From contig NZ_CP117880.1 of NCBI RefSeq assembly GCF_028736175.1, forward strand, positions 3,720,001-3,784,000: a DNA stretch of 64,000 nucleotides, given 5' to 3'. Position numbers and translations under genes: made by a program. Of the stretch, positions 46,873 to 55,005 are shown piece after piece; position 1 is the stretch's first letter; each line of letters opens with the position of its first letter. Below the pieces are notes generated by a model, which worked only from the letters and a program-made list of their open reading frames with translations, was not told where the DNA came from and searched no databases. Source of the DNA: Sphingobacterium oryzagri (GTDB lineage: Bacteria > Bacteroidota > Bacteroidia > Sphingobacteriales > Sphingobacteriaceae).

Positions 46873-49800
46873 TGGGCATCAATTTTTTTAGCATATCACT
46901 CAACATCCCACGCACGATGTAAAAGAAAAAAGGATCTGAAATATCATCAACTATATTTACCTGTTTTTTACGGAGCTCAATACCTGTTTCAAGATATTCT
47001 ACCGCTCTGTTTTTATTCAGTAGTATGGGCTCGAATGTCTGCTTTAAGTCTACTGTAATATCAAATAGGTCACGAAGGCTAATACCTTTAAGATCTACGA
47101 ACAACCGAACAAACCCTTCATATTCCTTGTAGGTAGATTCATTAAACCGATTATCCAAATCTTGATAGCGCAGCGGGTTTTCCGAGGAAACGAGCGTATC
47201 AGATGCATCACCCAAATAGGTCACAAAACTTTTCTTAATGTTTCGAATGGACAGCTCCTCCAGCAACTCTTCCGTTTTTTCGTTGACGATACTAATAGCA
47301 CCACGAGAAGTAAGTTCTTTCGGGTTTGCGTAAGTAATTATCTGAATATCTGATCTTTCCTGGACGTCTTGTTTATAAATCGCGTCGACTAATGCGTTGG
47401 TATATTCTGCTAGTATTTCTTTTCTATCCAACCGATCCAGCATGGACAAAAATCGGGAGCCATTTCCCGAGAAGATCAATTTTGTCGGTTTTTCTAAACC
47501 AGCCACTTGCATTGCGCGTACGTTATAGTAAATAATTGATGCGTAATAAAACAGTAAAACAGTACGTATAGCACTATTTCCGGCCAAAATTTTAGAAAAA
47601 CTAACGTTTGTCTTTCCTTTCAACTCTTTATGCTTTTCTAATGAAAAGTAGAAAGAGATAAGATCTTCCAGTTTGTTGGTATCTTTTATATTCTTTTTTA
47701 TATGTTGGATATTGATTGCTACGTCGTCAGGCAAGTCGTTTAAAAATGTTTCGCCCAACTTATAAAAGCCATTGTTGTCGATCGCCGTTTCGTAGCCGTT
47801 TGCGTATAAGAAGTTAGCACCGAAAAGCATAGAAGATATCGTTTTCACCTTTTTATTTTGATAGACCACGCTGTCAATCGTTCCGCCGCCGATATCTAAA
47901 GAAAGAATATGATTTGACGTACCGAGCAAGCGTCCTTCTTTTGTAATCGCATAAAAAGGTGCTATTGATTCGCAGACGCTATCAATAGACACATGCTCGC
48001 CGAAGTGCCTTTTAATTAACATTTTGAGCATCTCGGCGAGATTCGTGATCTGTTGCGTACCATAACTTAGAGGGTAAGTCCACACAAAACGCGTAGCCGA
48101 AATATCACCACCTTCTACCATCACTTTTGTTTTACACATCACGATAAGCTGTTCCAAAAATGAATTCACCTGCGCCTCCTGTTCTGCGCGATTTACGTTG
48201 TTGCTAATCCATTTCAGGTTGGTAAAAGCCCTTGATCTGTTCGTAGGCACCATCCTTCTTTTCTCATAAGAAAACCCTATGTTATAGTCTAGGAATGCCT
48301 GATAACTAGTCGCTTCGTAATTATGGTAATCGAACAACACAGTCCGAACAGGAAAGAGAAATTCACTTTCACGGCCAATCTCTTCAGGAATAAATTCCAT
48401 TTCCAATAACAAGCGTTCCTCACCTTCGATGGCATCTGCATAATAGGTTTTGGCAAGGCCATTATTTTGAGTAGCAAAGTCTAAAGGCTTCGCTTCACCA
48501 GCATTTACTGCATACTCAATGTGTGTATTGGAGGTTCCAAAATCAATTGAAAAAGTAAACTGACTGTCTATGCCACGGTCTGCATCCCATTTTGGTATCA
48601 AGTAGTTAGATTCTTCGGCATCACACTGGCGAAGACCTATCAAACTGAAATTCTGTTTAATACGGTAAAAATGTGTATTATGGTAAGCATTAGCCTTATG
48701 TAAACGCGATTTCAACGAGGTATGTGCTGCTGGTTCACCATCAAATGTAAGTTCGAGAGCTTGATTTGTATCATTTTCTTCCGCATCCAACAGATTCAGG
48801 TAGTAATTTGGCGTTACCGCAGACTTCTGAAACGGAAAAAACTGCACGTATTTTTGACATGAAACAATCTTTCCATAGGTCTCTTTGACACCGTCATATT
48901 CATATCGTTTCATAAGCTCGATGAAGTCATTTCCTGCATTAATTGGAATACGCAAAGTTACCTGGACAAAACTTCGCCTTTTGAGTATTTCGATCATAGG
49001 TTTGCCCTTAAATTTCTTATTCCACAATACTGACTCACTAAAGCATTCGAAAAACAACGGTTTCAAGGGTAATAGATAGCCAACGCTCTTCTCGCCTGTT
49101 TCGTCTACAAAATTACCGTCAAAAAAGAAATCGACATTGATTGGATAGGGCGTTTCGTACAATTCATTGGTTAGGAAATCATCTATTGTCAAATAAGGGT
49201 ATCGAATATCTTTTCCCGGTAGCTTACGCTGATTAAACGGTAGATTAGTAGATTCCACTTTTTGGTTAACATCCCATTTGGTATTTGCATTTAAATAATT
49301 CAAATGTCCCAAACTTCCATTCGAAGCAAGCACCATCGGTATTACGTCTTCAAACTTTTTATCCGCGTGCAATAGAAATTCCGATTCCTGCTGGATCTTT
49401 TCTAATAAACTGATTTTTTTGATCTTGCGGAGTGGTACACCAAAAATTTCCAGTGTTAATGTGTTGTTATACTCGATCTCGGCATAGTCGTTCAGCGTTC
49501 GAAGATCTGCTTCATCTAACTCTTTGTATAAAGTATGATCTGTATTCCGCAGAAACTGAAAATTTTGCCTAACATAAGCGTCAAACTCGCCCATACATTC
49601 CCGCAACACATCGTTTTCTTTGAAAAGCGATACCAGATATTTGACAAAACCGGGGTTTCGCTTATACAACGGTTTTATAATGCCCGAAAATAGCGTGTCG
49701 TTCTCCACAGTGATATTTGCAAACCTTTTCGGGTTGGCCGTTGTAAAAACGAGCGTTTTCGGGGATGTACCTCCTAATATCAAGCCATCGAAATAGATGA

Positions 49801-50248
49801 TATAAAATCGCTTCAACGCGTCAAAATGAAAAGATTTACGATCTTGACTTAAAAACAAGGAAAGCGTCTTTCCCAACAGTTGGTGCCCAGCTGCACGCGA
49901 TTCATACAACAACGATAAATCTATTGTTTTATCCCACGCTACTATACGAATACGGTCAGCTACGCTGTCGTAATTGTATAACAATTCTAAGAGATCCAGG
50001 CATTCGCTGACAATTCGATGGTTATTCGTATCACCGTCAAGCGAAATTGTCGGATTTTCAAATGTTTTAAATGCCGATCGGAACAAGTCCAAACGCGCAA
50101 AGGGAGAAGGTATAGAAGTTGGCAATACATGCGTTTTGTCGCCATCACCGCCTTGAATTTCCCGTATAACATTATTATTATAATCTCCTGCGCGCGTTTC
50201 CCAATGGGTAACACCCGCACCTTCAAATAGTCGAAAAACTTTGGACAT
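46862..50248 (-). CDS. Large protein with actin/Hsp70-type ATPase domain, 1128 aa
   Basis: The second half is an actin/Hsp70-fold ATPase: phosphate-1 loop FTFSIDFGTSNTHIEYAVN (about 565-583), phosphate-2 loop LSLDIGGGTIDSVVY (about 782-796) and adenosine loop LIFSGNGSRFLSML (about 924-937). Residues 1-560 have no family I recognise; they include DGLILGGTSPKTLVFTTANP (about 154-173), which recalls large accessory regions rather than a chaperone. There is no Hsp70 substrate-binding domain. It lies 9 nt after the tubulin-like gene. Confidence 0.75.
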   Translation of the reverse strand: MSKVFRLFEGAGVTHWETRAGDYNNNVIREIQGGDGDKTHVLPTSIPSPFARLDLFRSAFKTFENPTISLDGDTNNHRIVSECLDLLELLYNYDSVADRIRIVAWDKTIDLSLLYESRAAGHQLLGKTLSLFLSQDRKSFHFDALKRFYIIYFDGLILGGTSPKTLVFTTANPKRFANITVENDTLFSGIIKPLYKRNPGFVKYLVSLFKENDVLRECMGEFDAYVRQNFQFLRNTDHTLYKELDEADLRTLNDYAEIEYNNTLTLEIFGVPLRKIKKISLLEKIQQESEFLLHADKKFEDVIPMVLASNGSLGHLNYLNANTKWDVNQKVESTNLPFNQRKLPGKDIRYPYLTIDDFLTNELYETPYPINVDFFFDGNFVDETGEKSVGYLLPLKPLFFECFSESVLWNKKFKGKPMIEILKRRSFVQVTLRIPINAGNDFIELMKRYEYDGVKETYGKIVSCQKYVQFFPFQKSAVTPNYYLNLLDAEENDTNQALELTFDGEPAAHTSLKSRLHKANAYHNTHFYRIKQNFSLIGLRQCDAEESNYLIPKWDADRGIDSQFTFSIDFGTSNTHIEYAVNAGEAKPLDFATQNNGLAKTYYADAIEGEERLLLEMEFIPEEIGRESEFLFPVRTVLFDYHNYEATSYQAFLDYNIGFSYEKRRMVPTNRSRAFTNLKWISNNVNRAEQEAQVNSFLEQLIVMCKTKVMVEGGDISATRFVWTYPLSYGTQQITNLAEMLKMLIKRHFGEHVSIDSVCESIAPFYAITKEGRLLGTSNHILSLDIGGGTIDSVVYQNKKVKTISSMLFGANFLYANGYETAIDNNGFYKLGETFLNDLPDDVAINIQHIKKNIKDTNKLEDLISFYFSLEKHKELKGKTNVSFSKILAGNSAIRTVLLFYYASIIYYNVRAMQVAGLEKPTKLIFSGNGSRFLSMLDRLDRKEILAEYTNALVDAIYKQDVQERSDIQIITYANPKELTSRGAISIVNEKTEELLEELSIRNIKKSFVTYLGDASDTLVSSENPLRYQDLDNRFNESTYKEYEGFVRLFVDLKGISLRDLFDITVDLKQTFEPILLNKNRAVEYLETGIELRKKQVNIVDDISDPFFFYIVRGMLSDMLKKLMPNEN

Positions 50249-50257
50249 GATCTTCTT

Positions 50258-51772
50258 TTAAAATAATTCTTTGTTGATACTTTGCTTGGTTGCTTCTGTA
50301 AACAACTCAAGCATTTTTGACTCGGCACTAATAAACGTCCGGCTTTTCTCAATGGTATTCAAGTTGCCCGTGATAACGTCATAACTTTTATTCTTCAAGA
50401 AGTTTAATCCTGCACTTTTTTTGGGCACACCATGAAGAAGCGTAAAAATATCTCGTTTACTTGTGCTAAAACCTGTTACATTACCATTCATATCTGCCTC
50501 GACGCTAATCTCGTAAGGAGAAAAACTAATCTTATTACGCTTTAATTCAGCCAACCATATTTTAAATTCCCTTTGAAAATTTTGAAGGGATTGATAAAAA
50601 TGTGATGTTAAAAAATTCTTGTCTATAGCTGGTTGATTAGCGGCAAATGGAGCCTTCATTTGCAATGCTAATTCGTTATCGAGATAAAGGGTAGTAAAAA
50701 ATAATTGCGAGAGGTTTTCTTTAATGAGGTTTTGGGTAGCCAGTGCTAAATTGGGAAAAGTAATTACCGGGTTGCTAGCATCAATACTATCAATCCCGAA
50801 CTCTTTGTATTTCGGCGTGAGCGCACGGCCACTCATAGAACGCAAACTTTCGTCTGCCACAAAATCTAATACAGCCATCGCTGCTGCCAATTCTATAAAA
50901 TGTGCATCATTCTTTTGCTCACTCCCGCCAACAATATTTTTATAATTGTTACTGGCAGTATCACCAATGTAATAAAGTGCATTCACAGCATGACTACTCG
51001 ATATGTTGGTGTGATAATAACTCAGTGCCGCCTTTGTTTTGGAAATAAATGTCGAACTCTGAATTGCACTTTCGACATCGCCATCAAGCTTAAAATAAGG
51101 TAACACTGTTATAGCACCGACTACTGCGTTTCGAAGGTGTTCGTAATGTTGACCTTGAAATTTTCCTTCGCGAATATTCTTTAATATCAGCGGAAATCCA
51201 GCAGCACCAGTTCCACCGAAAATAGAAGAGATAATAAAAATTCTGTCCTGATCAGTAAAATTTTGTGCAAATTGGATGAACTCAGGAGAATCAACAAATT
51301 TGTTTAAGACGACAGATCCAATATTTGGATTTCCCTGAAATCCAACCTCTAAATCCAGATTTAAATTTTGATCTGAAAACAGCAGTTCAATAAGTGCTTC
51401 ATTTTCACCTTTTCCTTCCAAAAGGTTGAAATCTATAAAACTTCGAAAAGATCCGCCATGAAGGTCGTTGATATTCAATCGAAACTCATTTGAAATATTT
51501 TCATTCGTTTTTGGATTTACGACATCACCCAACGACTCAATTTTGTTTTTGAACAAAGAATTCTCTGCGCTCAAATTGACATATTTGTTTACCGCTTTGT
51601 AATTATTGAGAATCCTCGTTGTCTTCTCGACATCAGCTGCCGCAGCATCAGGATCTAAAATAATTGGTACAATTTCATAATTGGTCTTGATGCCTGAGGC
51701 AAGCAACATAGTCAACGATTTCACGACGCGCGACCCAGTTCCGCCGATGGCAAAAACATATAATTTAGGCAT
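50258..51772 (-). CDS. Tubulin/FtsZ-fold GTPase-like protein, 504 aa
   Basis: The N-terminal nucleotide loop is MPKLYVFAIGGTGSRVVKSL. The tubulin signature G-box is FIISSIFGGTGAAGFPLIL (GGTGAAG at about 186-192), spaced as in the Tubulin_2-type prokaryotic tubulin-like family. Central and C-terminal parts are diverged (about 300-504), so GTP use and polymerisation are inference. It is not FtsZ: it lacks the FtsZ C-terminal tail and sits in an accessory operon. The gap to the 3-TM gene is 2 nt. Confidence 0.72.
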   Translation of the reverse strand: MPKLYVFAIGGTGSRVVKSLTMLLASGIKTNYEIVPIILDPDAAAADVEKTTRILNNYKAVNKYVNLSAENSLFKNKIESLGDVVNPKTNENISNEFRLNINDLHGGSFRSFIDFNLLEGKGENEALIELLFSDQNLNLDLEVGFQGNPNIGSVVLNKFVDSPEFIQFAQNFTDQDRIFIISSIFGGTGAAGFPLILKNIREGKFQGQHYEHLRNAVVGAITVLPYFKLDGDVESAIQSSTFISKTKAALSYYHTNISSSHAVNALYYIGDTASNNYKNIVGGSEQKNDAHFIELAAAMAVLDFVADESLRSMSGRALTPKYKEFGIDSIDASNPVITFPNLALATQNLIKENLSQLFFTTLYLDNELALQMKAPFAANQPAIDKNFLTSHFYQSLQNFQREFKIWLAELKRNKISFSPYEISVEADMNGNVTGFSTSKRDIFTLLHGVPKKSAGLNFLKNKSYDVITGNLNTIEKSRTFISAESKMLELFTEATKQSINKELF

Positions 51773-51774
51773 AA

Positions 51775-52176
51775 CTAGAAAGGAATTTTAGAATTGTTTG
51801 TACTGATAAATTTAAATCCTACGGCGAGTAAAATGAATAGTACTACAGCATATATGGCGTTCGTTGTAGCTAATGAACTAAACTCTTCATTATAATCATA
51901 CCCCATTGATTCCAAGATGACTTTGCTGTCCACGTAGAGGTAAAAAAAATTGACAATTGCAGTAATGCCGAGTATAACACACCAATAGCCTAAGCTAGAA
52001 AATCTTGGTTTATCCATTCCTTTATAGTAAAGAAATAAAAATAAGATCACGGAAACCAGAAGTACTAAACCATATTTCTGATAGAGATACAGGTTGTAAA
52101 CTTCGGATGAGAAGTCGCTTGCGCTATAAAATCCGAATGGACCATTCTCATAAATGGTTGCAAATAAATCATTCAT
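51775..52176 (-). CDS. Three-TM membrane protein, 133 aa
   Basis: TM segments at about 34-51 (YGLVLLVSVILFLFLYYKG), 62-83 (LGYWCVILGITAIVNFFYLY) and 106-126 (AIYAVVLFILLAVGFKFI). No family recognised. One nt separates it from the vWA-like lipoprotein gene and 2 nt from the tubulin-like gene, so it is firmly in the operon. It could anchor the tubulin-like protein to the inner membrane. Confidence 0.7.
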   Translation of the reverse strand: MNDLFATIYENGPFGFYSASDFSSEVYNLYLYQKYGLVLLVSVILFLFLYYKGMDKPRFSSLGYWCVILGITAIVNFFYLYVDSKVILESMGYDYNEEFSSLATTNAIYAVVLFILLAVGFKFISTNNSKIPF

Positions 52177-52177
52177 G

Positions 52178-53650
52178 TTATCTGTTTAATTTAAGGTTAA
52201 TTGAAAAGGTGTTGTCTTTTGTTTCGTGCAGTGTTTCATAAGCGGATTGCACCCCTGCGACGAGGTATTTCAACCCAAAGGTTTTATCTTTATTATTTTG
52301 CATGTTGCTATCATCATCTGTACTGTATTGACTTACCCAGGCAGGAAGCTTATTGACAAAAGCCAGGTGAAAATCATTAGGAAAATTTTTCATCACTGTT
52401 TTTACAGTGAAAATATGTGAATAGCCTTTGTCGCTAATTTTCGTCCAATCATTACCTTTTACCAAAGCTGGTTGATTTTTTTCAGGTATAGGCCTGACAG
52501 AAACAAGCTCAAAGCCAGGCGTAATTTCATAAGCGCCTTTGTCTAAAAAAGTGTCAGGGTCTGGATAATCAGACAAATTAGCAACAAAAGAAAATTGAAA
52601 AACATTATTTACCAACTCCACTTGCTCTAGCGTCATTTTATCCTGCCTATGGGAACGGCTTCTTCCGAGTTTATTAGTGGAAGCAAGTAGTTCAAAAGCA
52701 ACATGATCAACATGATTAGCTGTCATGAAATAACTATTTCCAAATCCCCTATATTGTTTTGGTTTAATCTTCGACAAGAATTGTTTAAGTAATGACTCCT
52801 CTCCTAGAATCCAGATATAATAAGGTCTACTTTCATTTTTAAGCTTTACTTTGTTGTTATTATGATCGTAATAAGTACCTGTAAACGAAGAGAACAATTG
52901 AATTAAATAGGCAGAAACTGGAAATTCTTTTGATTTATCTAAAAAAACAGCTTTTGTAAGGTTTTGTTGAAATACCAAAGCATTTATCGTTGAACTGGAT
53001 TTGTCTAGAGAATAAATACAATCGGAAACGAATATGGAAATATCATTTTTTGCTGTTGAGTCCAATACCAATCTAAATAACTCATTGAGCTCGGATACGG
53101 ATTTAGCACCTACATTAAACGGTGCTTTTTTCGGATCCAACGATTTAAAAAAAGAATTTATATTACTGATCTTTGCAGGATACGGTTTATCAGTAATAAA
53201 GCTGACGGATAAATTTTGTTTACCATAGTAATGATTTGCTTCGACGATAATATCTGAAAGTACAGACTCGTAATCGGTAATTCCATTTACATACCCATCC
53301 ATACTTCCTGAGTTTTCTATGAATACGTTGACCTTTTCTGCTATTGGATCGCTAACGACGAAGGGATCACAATTTTGCAGCGCAGGCTGCGCTATCTTCA
53401 ATGTTTTCGCGATATACGGTAAAAGCTTTTCTTTATCTAATTTACCCGCATTAAAAAAACGGTCGTACTTCCGCACGTTTTTTTGCATTTGCAGATAGCT
53501 TTCTATTTTTTTTAAATCGGTGCAATCGAACTTTTGATCGACGTACAATTCTTTGATGTTTTCCTTTAGGGGGTCACTACTGCAACTGTTAAAAGGTATC
53601 AAATAAAACCCTGCAATAGGGATTAGTAGAAATAGATATTTGGCATTCAT
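52178..53650 (-). CDS. vWA-like lipoprotein, 490 aa
   Basis: A lipoprotein signal peptide ends at Cys23 (PFNSC). From about residue 105 comes a von Willebrand A-like fold: VNVFIENSGSMDGYV matches the MIDAS DxSxS with Glu-Asn in place of the first Asp. A SIFVSDCIYSLD strand (about 205-215) corresponds to the later metal-site strand. The C-terminal half is beta-rich and unrecognised. Periplasmic or outer-membrane facing; the likely role is binding a partner or an incoming particle. First gene of the operon, with a candidate promoter 61-91 nt upstream. Confidence 0.7.
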   Translation of the reverse strand: MNAKYLFLLIPIAGFYLIPFNSCSSDPLKENIKELYVDQKFDCTDLKKIESYLQMQKNVRKYDRFFNAGKLDKEKLLPYIAKTLKIAQPALQNCDPFVVSDPIAEKVNVFIENSGSMDGYVNGITDYESVLSDIIVEANHYYGKQNLSVSFITDKPYPAKISNINSFFKSLDPKKAPFNVGAKSVSELNELFRLVLDSTAKNDISIFVSDCIYSLDKSSSTINALVFQQNLTKAVFLDKSKEFPVSAYLIQLFSSFTGTYYDHNNNKVKLKNESRPYYIWILGEESLLKQFLSKIKPKQYRGFGNSYFMTANHVDHVAFELLASTNKLGRSRSHRQDKMTLEQVELVNNVFQFSFVANLSDYPDPDTFLDKGAYEITPGFELVSVRPIPEKNQPALVKGNDWTKISDKGYSHIFTVKTVMKNFPNDFHLAFVNKLPAWVSQYSTDDDSNMQNNKDKTFGLKYLVAGVQSAYETLHETKDNTFSINLKLNR

Positions 53651-53710
53651 TATCGGGCTGATATGTTAAAATTCAACGACAACATCTTTCTTGATGTATT
53701 GACTATAGCT

Positions 53711-53741
53711 TAGGAATAATTTCTTTTTGCTATAGCACAAA
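53711..53741 (-). promoter_or_regulatory. Candidate promoter of the nine-gene motor operon
   Basis: On the minus strand TTTG (53738-53741) and TATTCCTA (53711-53718) are 19 nt apart, the usual Bacteroidota spacing; the -7 box matches only in part. A TATAGC pair flanks the -33 box on one side and the region downstream of the -7 box on the other. Confidence 0.4.
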
Positions 53742-53976
53742 ACTACCCCATTGCATGTAAGAAGATTTACGGGTTCCCGTAAAAGAACCACTATTCTAAC
53801 AGACGATAATAAAACGCCTGCAAGCGATCGGTTTGCTCGCGTCGTAAACAAACAATTTTTTGAGCATTAGTAATCCCACGACCAGAAGCGGATTAAACGG
53901 GACGGGGTTCCATATCGTAGACATCGCTATGCATAGTTAACCCCGCAGACTTGGGGGCAAGCCAGCCGGAAAAAGC

Positions 53977-54001
53977 AAAAAAGGTCGCCATGGGCGACCT
54001 T
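53977..54001 (-). terminator. Terminator of the 68-aa Cys-rich gene
   Basis: On the minus strand AAGGTCGCC and GGCGACCTT form a 9-bp stem followed by a T-rich tract. It lies 43 nt beyond the gene's stop codon. Confidence 0.8.
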
Positions 54002-54044
54002 CACAAATTAAATTATTAGGTTAATACTGGAATGAATAGTTTTT

Positions 54045-54251
54045 TTAACGATTGTGGCAATTACGCGAACAAGTTTTGCAACCGTCTACACTGATGTACG
54101 TCTTCTTTGCCTCTTGCAAGGCGGCGGCGCAGCTTGTAAAGGCGCCCAGAAAAACACGGTGCTCTTCCTTAGGCAAATAAATACAATACTCCTGGTGAAC
54201 CTCGTGTTCGCCACTCAACTGCGCATTGGTGTGCACATAGTATTTCTTCAT
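54045..54251 (-). CDS. Small Cys/His-rich protein, 68 aa
   Basis: MKKYYVHTNAQLSGEHEVHQ then EYCIYLPK ... SVDGCKTCSRNCHNR. I know this as a widespread small Bacteroidota protein of unknown role. The His and Cys residues are placed as if to bind zinc. It is cytosolic, with no signal peptide. Its HxxxC...GC pattern resembles the exported 80-aa protein at 41830-42072 on the other side of the operon. Confidence 0.8.
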   Translation of the reverse strand: MKKYYVHTNAQLSGEHEVHQEYCIYLPKEEHRVFLGAFTSCAAALQEAKKTYISVDGCKTCSRNCHNR

Positions 54252-54330
54252 ACAGTGATTTTTAAAACCAAAACTAGCAAATTCTCAAACGCGCCGTTAA
54301 GGGAATCCGTAAACGAAGAAATCACGACAG

Positions 54331-54996
54331 TTAAATCAATCCGATATCTTTACAATACGCAATCAATTGTTCATTCTTAGAAAAATCTAACACCTCACGC
54401 ATTAAATTTAATCGTTTCTCAACGCTGCTAAGTCCAGATGGACGGATGTCTTTTTGCTGCAAGTAGTAGGGTATATTTTTTTGCGGCACACCTTGCGCCA
54501 GCAAGGAAATGATATGCATATCTAAGGTTGTAAACTCGTGGCTATTTTTCTCGCGAATAGATTCTTTAATCTCTGGCGATTGGTAAGTCCGATTGGCAAA
54601 AGCGGCTTGCAACGCTTCGCGCAAATGTTGCGCATCACGCCGTGCTTTTCGAACGTAACCATCAATGGCATGCGAACGAAAAAGCTCATCGACAACACCC
54701 GAGCGGCTTTCTGCAGAAAGCACAATGATCTTGAGTTCGGGTTGCAGCTGTTTAACGGCCTTTACCAAATCGATTCCGCTGGTTATTTCCTGCGGCGTAT
54801 GATCGTCTTCAAAAATAAGATCGGTGATCAATAGCTCATAAGGTTCGCCATCGCGCAGCGCATTTTTGATCCAGTTGAGTGCATGGTCGCAATAATAAAC
54901 ATATTTGCTATCTGCTATCCCTAATTCTTGCAATGTTTTTTGTACCGAAATATTTGCTATCTCATGATCTTCGGCAATGAGTACTTTTTTAAACAT
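54331..54996 (-). CDS. Response regulator with LuxR-like output domain
   Basis: 221 aa. The receiver domain (about 3-130) has the acidic pair in IAEDHE, phospho-acceptor Asp59 in LLITDLIFEDD, and the Ser of IIVLSAES. The output domain (about 150-221) is a diverged HTH (FTTLDMHIISLLAQGVPQKN) with extra C-terminal helices. It lies 9 nt after the histidine kinase gene and is its likely partner. Confidence 0.88.
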   Translation of the reverse strand: MFKKVLIAEDHEIANISVQKTLQELGIADSKYVYYCDHALNWIKNALRDGEPYELLITDLIFEDDHTPQEITSGIDLVKAVKQLQPELKIIVLSAESRSGVVDELFRSHAIDGYVRKARRDAQHLREALQAAFANRTYQSPEIKESIREKNSHEFTTLDMHIISLLAQGVPQKNIPYYLQQKDIRPSGLSSVEKRLNLMREVLDFSKNEQLIAYCKDIGLI

Positions 54997-55005
54997 ACGT
55001 TAGCT

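Larger units (their letters stand above)
53651..54044. other. Intergenic region upstream of the motor operon
   Basis: About 390 nt with the operon promoter, no convincing ORF, a GGGGTT...AACCCC inverted repeat (about 53905-53945), and a minus-strand terminator at 53977-54001 for the Cys-rich gene. Confidence 0.6.

Noticed and set aside
50258..51772. Tubulin-like protein as FtsZ
   Set aside because: It lacks FtsZ length, C-terminal tail and division-cluster context; the G-box differs from the FtsZ GGGTGTG form.
42917..53650. Motor operon as a flagellar or TonB/ExbBD system
   Set aside because: No other flagellar genes, no TonB, and the long MotA tail plus OmpA-type MotB argue against ExbBD.
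53666..53851. 61-codon minus-strand frame upstream of the vWA gene
   Set aside because: It covers the predicted operon promoter and has no domain or start context.
54014..54030. ATTAGGTTAATACTGG resembles the small-RNA 5' block
   Set aside because: Only about 11 bases match, it lies in the 3' untranslated part of a minus-strand gene, and no promoter or terminator fits on the plus strand.
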